This document shows positions 4,083 through 5,536 of a stretch of DNA of 5,536 nucleotides, piece by piece. Position 1 is the first letter of the stretch, and each line of letters begins with the position of its first letter. The notes beneath the pieces are model-generated. The model was not told the DNA's origin and made no database searches. It was given only the letters and a program-made list of their open reading frames with translations. Both the position numbers and the translations under genes were made by a program. Origin of the DNA: Methylotenera_A sp040387035. Its GTDB lineage: Bacteria > Pseudomonadota > Gammaproteobacteria > Burkholderiales > Methylophilaceae. The stretch covers positions 1 through 5,536 of the forward strand of contig JAZKEN010000002.1 of NCBI GenBank assembly GCA_040387035.1, read 5' to 3'.

Positions 4083-5536
4083 ACTTTCACCAGCTCCCCT
4101 GCATGCCGCATCCAGCGCGCCAAATGCATTTCTACTGCGTTTGGATATTGCTTGATCAGGCCATCTGCCAATTTTTTGGCGGCTTCCAGTAAATCAACAT
4201 CACGTTCTAAATCGGCGATTTTTAGCATAGGCACACCGCTTTGGCGTGTGCCTAAAAATTCACCCGGGCCACGTAAATGCAAATCCGCCTGAGCGATGGC
4301 AAAGCCGTCGTTGCTTTCGAAAATCACTTTCAGCCTGGCCCTCGCTGTTTCACTTAACTTGTTTTGGTAGAGCAAGATACAGGTACTTTTGGCCGCGCCG
4401 CGCCCTACCCGGCCGCGCAGCTGATGCAACTGGCTCAAGCCAGAACGTTCAGCATGCTCAATCACCATCAGGCTGGCATTGGGTACATCCACGCCCACTT
4501 CAATTACCGTAGTAGCCACTAGCAGTTGTGTTGCATTTTTGCTGAAGGCCTGCATCACCGCTTGCTTTTCGCTGGGCTTCATACGGCCGTGTACCAAGCC
4601 GATCTTTAATTCCGGGAAACTGGCTTGCATATGCGCAAAGGTATCATTGGCGGTTTGCAGCTGCAGGGCTTCAGATTCTTCAATCAACGGGCACACCCAA
4701 TAGGCTTGGCTGCCTGCCAGGCATGCTTCACGCACGCGCTGCAGGATCTCATCGCGGCGCTCATCAGAGACCAGTTTAGTGACAATCGGCGTGCGGCCTG
4801 GCGGTAACTCATCAATCACGGATACATCCAGGTCGGCAAAATAGCTCATGGACAAGGTGCGCGGAATCGGCGTGGCGGACATCATCAGTTGATGCGGCTC
4901 AGGCTCACCCTTTTTGCGCAGCGCCAGGCGCTGCTGTACGCCAAAGCGATGTTGCTCATCAATAATGGCCAAGCCTAGTTTTTTAAAGCTTACCGCATCC
5001 TGGAACAAGGCGTGCGTACCTACGGCAAGCTGGGCATTGCCGCTGGCGATATCGGCTAAGGCGGCTTCACGTTCCTTTTTGCTTTGGCTACCGGTTAGCC
5101 AGGCGATTTGAATATTTAAAGGCTTAAGCCAGGTTTCAAATTTCTTGAAATGCTGCTCCGCCAAAATCTCGGTCGGCGCCATCAATGCCACCTGCCAGCC
5201 GTGCTCAATGCTTTGCAAGGCCGCCAGGCAAGCCACGATGGTTTTTCCGCTGCCAACATCGCCTTGCAGCAAGCGTTGCATAGGATGCGGCTGGGTCAGG
5301 TCGTGACTGATCTCTGCCACCACTTTTTGCTGCGCACGGGTTAATTGAAACGGCAAATGATTCAGCAATTGTTGCGCCAATATTTGAGAGGCAGCAATCG
5401 CCGGTGCGTTGATACTGCGTCGCTTGGCGTAATGTTTACGCATGGAAAGCTGCTGGGCCAGCAATTCATCAAACGCTAGCCTGCGCCATTCCGGCGTGCC
5501 GTGATTTTCCAAGTCTGACAAATTGGCATCGGGTGT
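4079..5536 (-). CDS. recG: ATP-dependent DNA helicase RecG (C-terminal 485 residues, 5' end outside window)
   Basis: RecG remodels stalled replication forks and Holliday junctions. The frame is open to the right edge (TPDANLSDLEN first), so this is a truncated view, not a short gene: the family has about 680-695 residues, and about 200 N-terminal residues with most of the wedge domain lie beyond 5536. Numbering from the first visible codon, the superfamily 2 motifs are complete: RAQQKVVAEI (67-76), Walker A GDVGSGKT (92-99), MAPTEILAEQH (119-129), DEQHRFGV (193-200), MSATPIPRTLSM (219-230), VHGRMKPSEKQ (315-325), ATTVIEVGVDVPNA (341-354) and QLRGRVGRG (372-380). The RecG-specific TRG region follows (DGFAIAQADLHLRGPGEFLG, 410-429, then TRQSG). 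PEWRRLAFDELLAQQL (15-30) is the link into the helicase core. The stop overlaps the ubiC start by 4 bp. No truncation or missing catalytic residue is visible. Confidence 0.97.
   Translation of the reverse strand, partial: TPDANLSDLENHGTPEWRRLAFDELLAQQLSMRKHYAKRRSINAPAIAASQILAQQLLNHLPFQLTRAQQKVVAEISHDLTQPHPMQRLLQGDVGSGKTIVACLAALQSIEHGWQVALMAPTEILAEQHFKKFETWLKPLNIQIAWLTGSQSKKEREAALADIASGNAQLAVGTHALFQDAVSFKKLGLAIIDEQHRFGVQQRLALRKKGEPEPHQLMMSATPIPRTLSMSYFADLDVSVIDELPPGRTPIVTKLVSDERRDEILQRVREACLAGSQAYWVCPLIEESEALQLQTANDTFAHMQASFPELKIGLVHGRMKPSEKQAVMQAFSKNATQLLVATTVIEVGVDVPNASLMVIEHAERSGLSQLHQLRGRVGRGAAKSTCILLYQNKLSETARARLKVIFESNDGFAIAQADLHLRGPGEFLGTRQSGVPMLKIADLERDVDLLEAAKKLADGLIKQYPNAVEMHLARWMRHAGELVKV
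4094..4100 (-). promoter_or_regulatory. Shine-Dalgarno site of ubiC inside the end of recG
   Basis: AGGGGAG on the minus strand is the strongest anti-16S match near the recG-ubiC junction. It lies 11 nt before the TTG that opens ubiC, slightly longer than the ideal spacing. It lies within recG codons (around AGEL near the C-terminus) and supports the TTG as a real start. Confidence 0.6.

Noticed and set aside
4062..5344. Several plus-strand frames of 60-88 codons opposite recG
   Set aside because: All lie antisense to intact RecG helicase motifs in a GC-richer stretch where stop codons are rarer, so they are expected by composition.
5519..5521. TTG at 5521 as the start of a 480-residue recG
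   Set aside because: The frame stays open upstream to the window edge (TPDAN precedes it), and RecG needs about 200 further N-terminal residues. The gene is simply cut by the window.
1..5536. Mobile element, defence system, CRISPR array or other novel system
   Set aside because: Every gene belongs to a core family except for the variable FimV-like protein; there are no transposase motifs, long terminal repeats, regularly spaced direct repeats, or toxin-antitoxin-like small gene pairs.

Overview
The window looks like ordinary core chromosome of a Gram-negative proteobacterium, most likely a betaproteobacterium. The reasons are a FimV/HubP-type inner-membrane protein, a ubiquinone pathway that starts from chorismate (ubiC and ubiA), and moderate, slightly AT-leaning base composition. 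The protein sequences read like those of Nitrosomonadales, perhaps Methylophilaceae (Methylotenera-like methylotrophs), but that placement is by eye and is an inference. I see no insertion sequence, phage gene, tRNA, rRNA or CRISPR array.

Layout. From 1 to 579, on the minus strand, lies the ribosomal protein operon rplM-rpsI (L13, then S9, which runs off the left edge). Its promoter and leader sit in the 236-bp divergent region 580-815. The promoter is near-perfect sigma70, has a GC-rich discriminator, and is followed by a leader of about 73 nt with a hairpin. From 816 to 2654, on the plus strand, is a single gene for a FimV-like bitopic membrane protein: signal peptide, periplasmic FimV core, low-complexity linker, coiled coil, one transmembrane helix, then an acidic cytoplasmic TPR-like part. 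From 2668 to 5536, on the minus strand, is a tightly packed gene string, recG (5' end outside the window), ubiC and ubiA, in which each stop codon overlaps the next start by 4 bp. fimV and ubiA converge with a 13-bp gap, and a 49-nt imperfect inverted repeat covers their junction.

How the genes work together. UbiC (chorismate lyase) makes 4-hydroxybenzoate and UbiA prenylates it, so the last two genes encode the first two committed steps of ubiquinone synthesis. They are probably co-transcribed and translationally coupled with recG, the branched-DNA helicase, which has no biochemical link to them. L13 and S9 are large- and small-subunit ribosomal proteins that are normally co-expressed. The FimV-like protein is a cell-envelope or pole organiser, probably linked to type IV pili or cell polarity.

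I found no undescribed system. The points that merit a second look are regulatory (rplM promoter and leader, the convergent hairpin, the TTG start and overlaps of ubiC) and the unusual size, domain content and location of the FimV-like gene.
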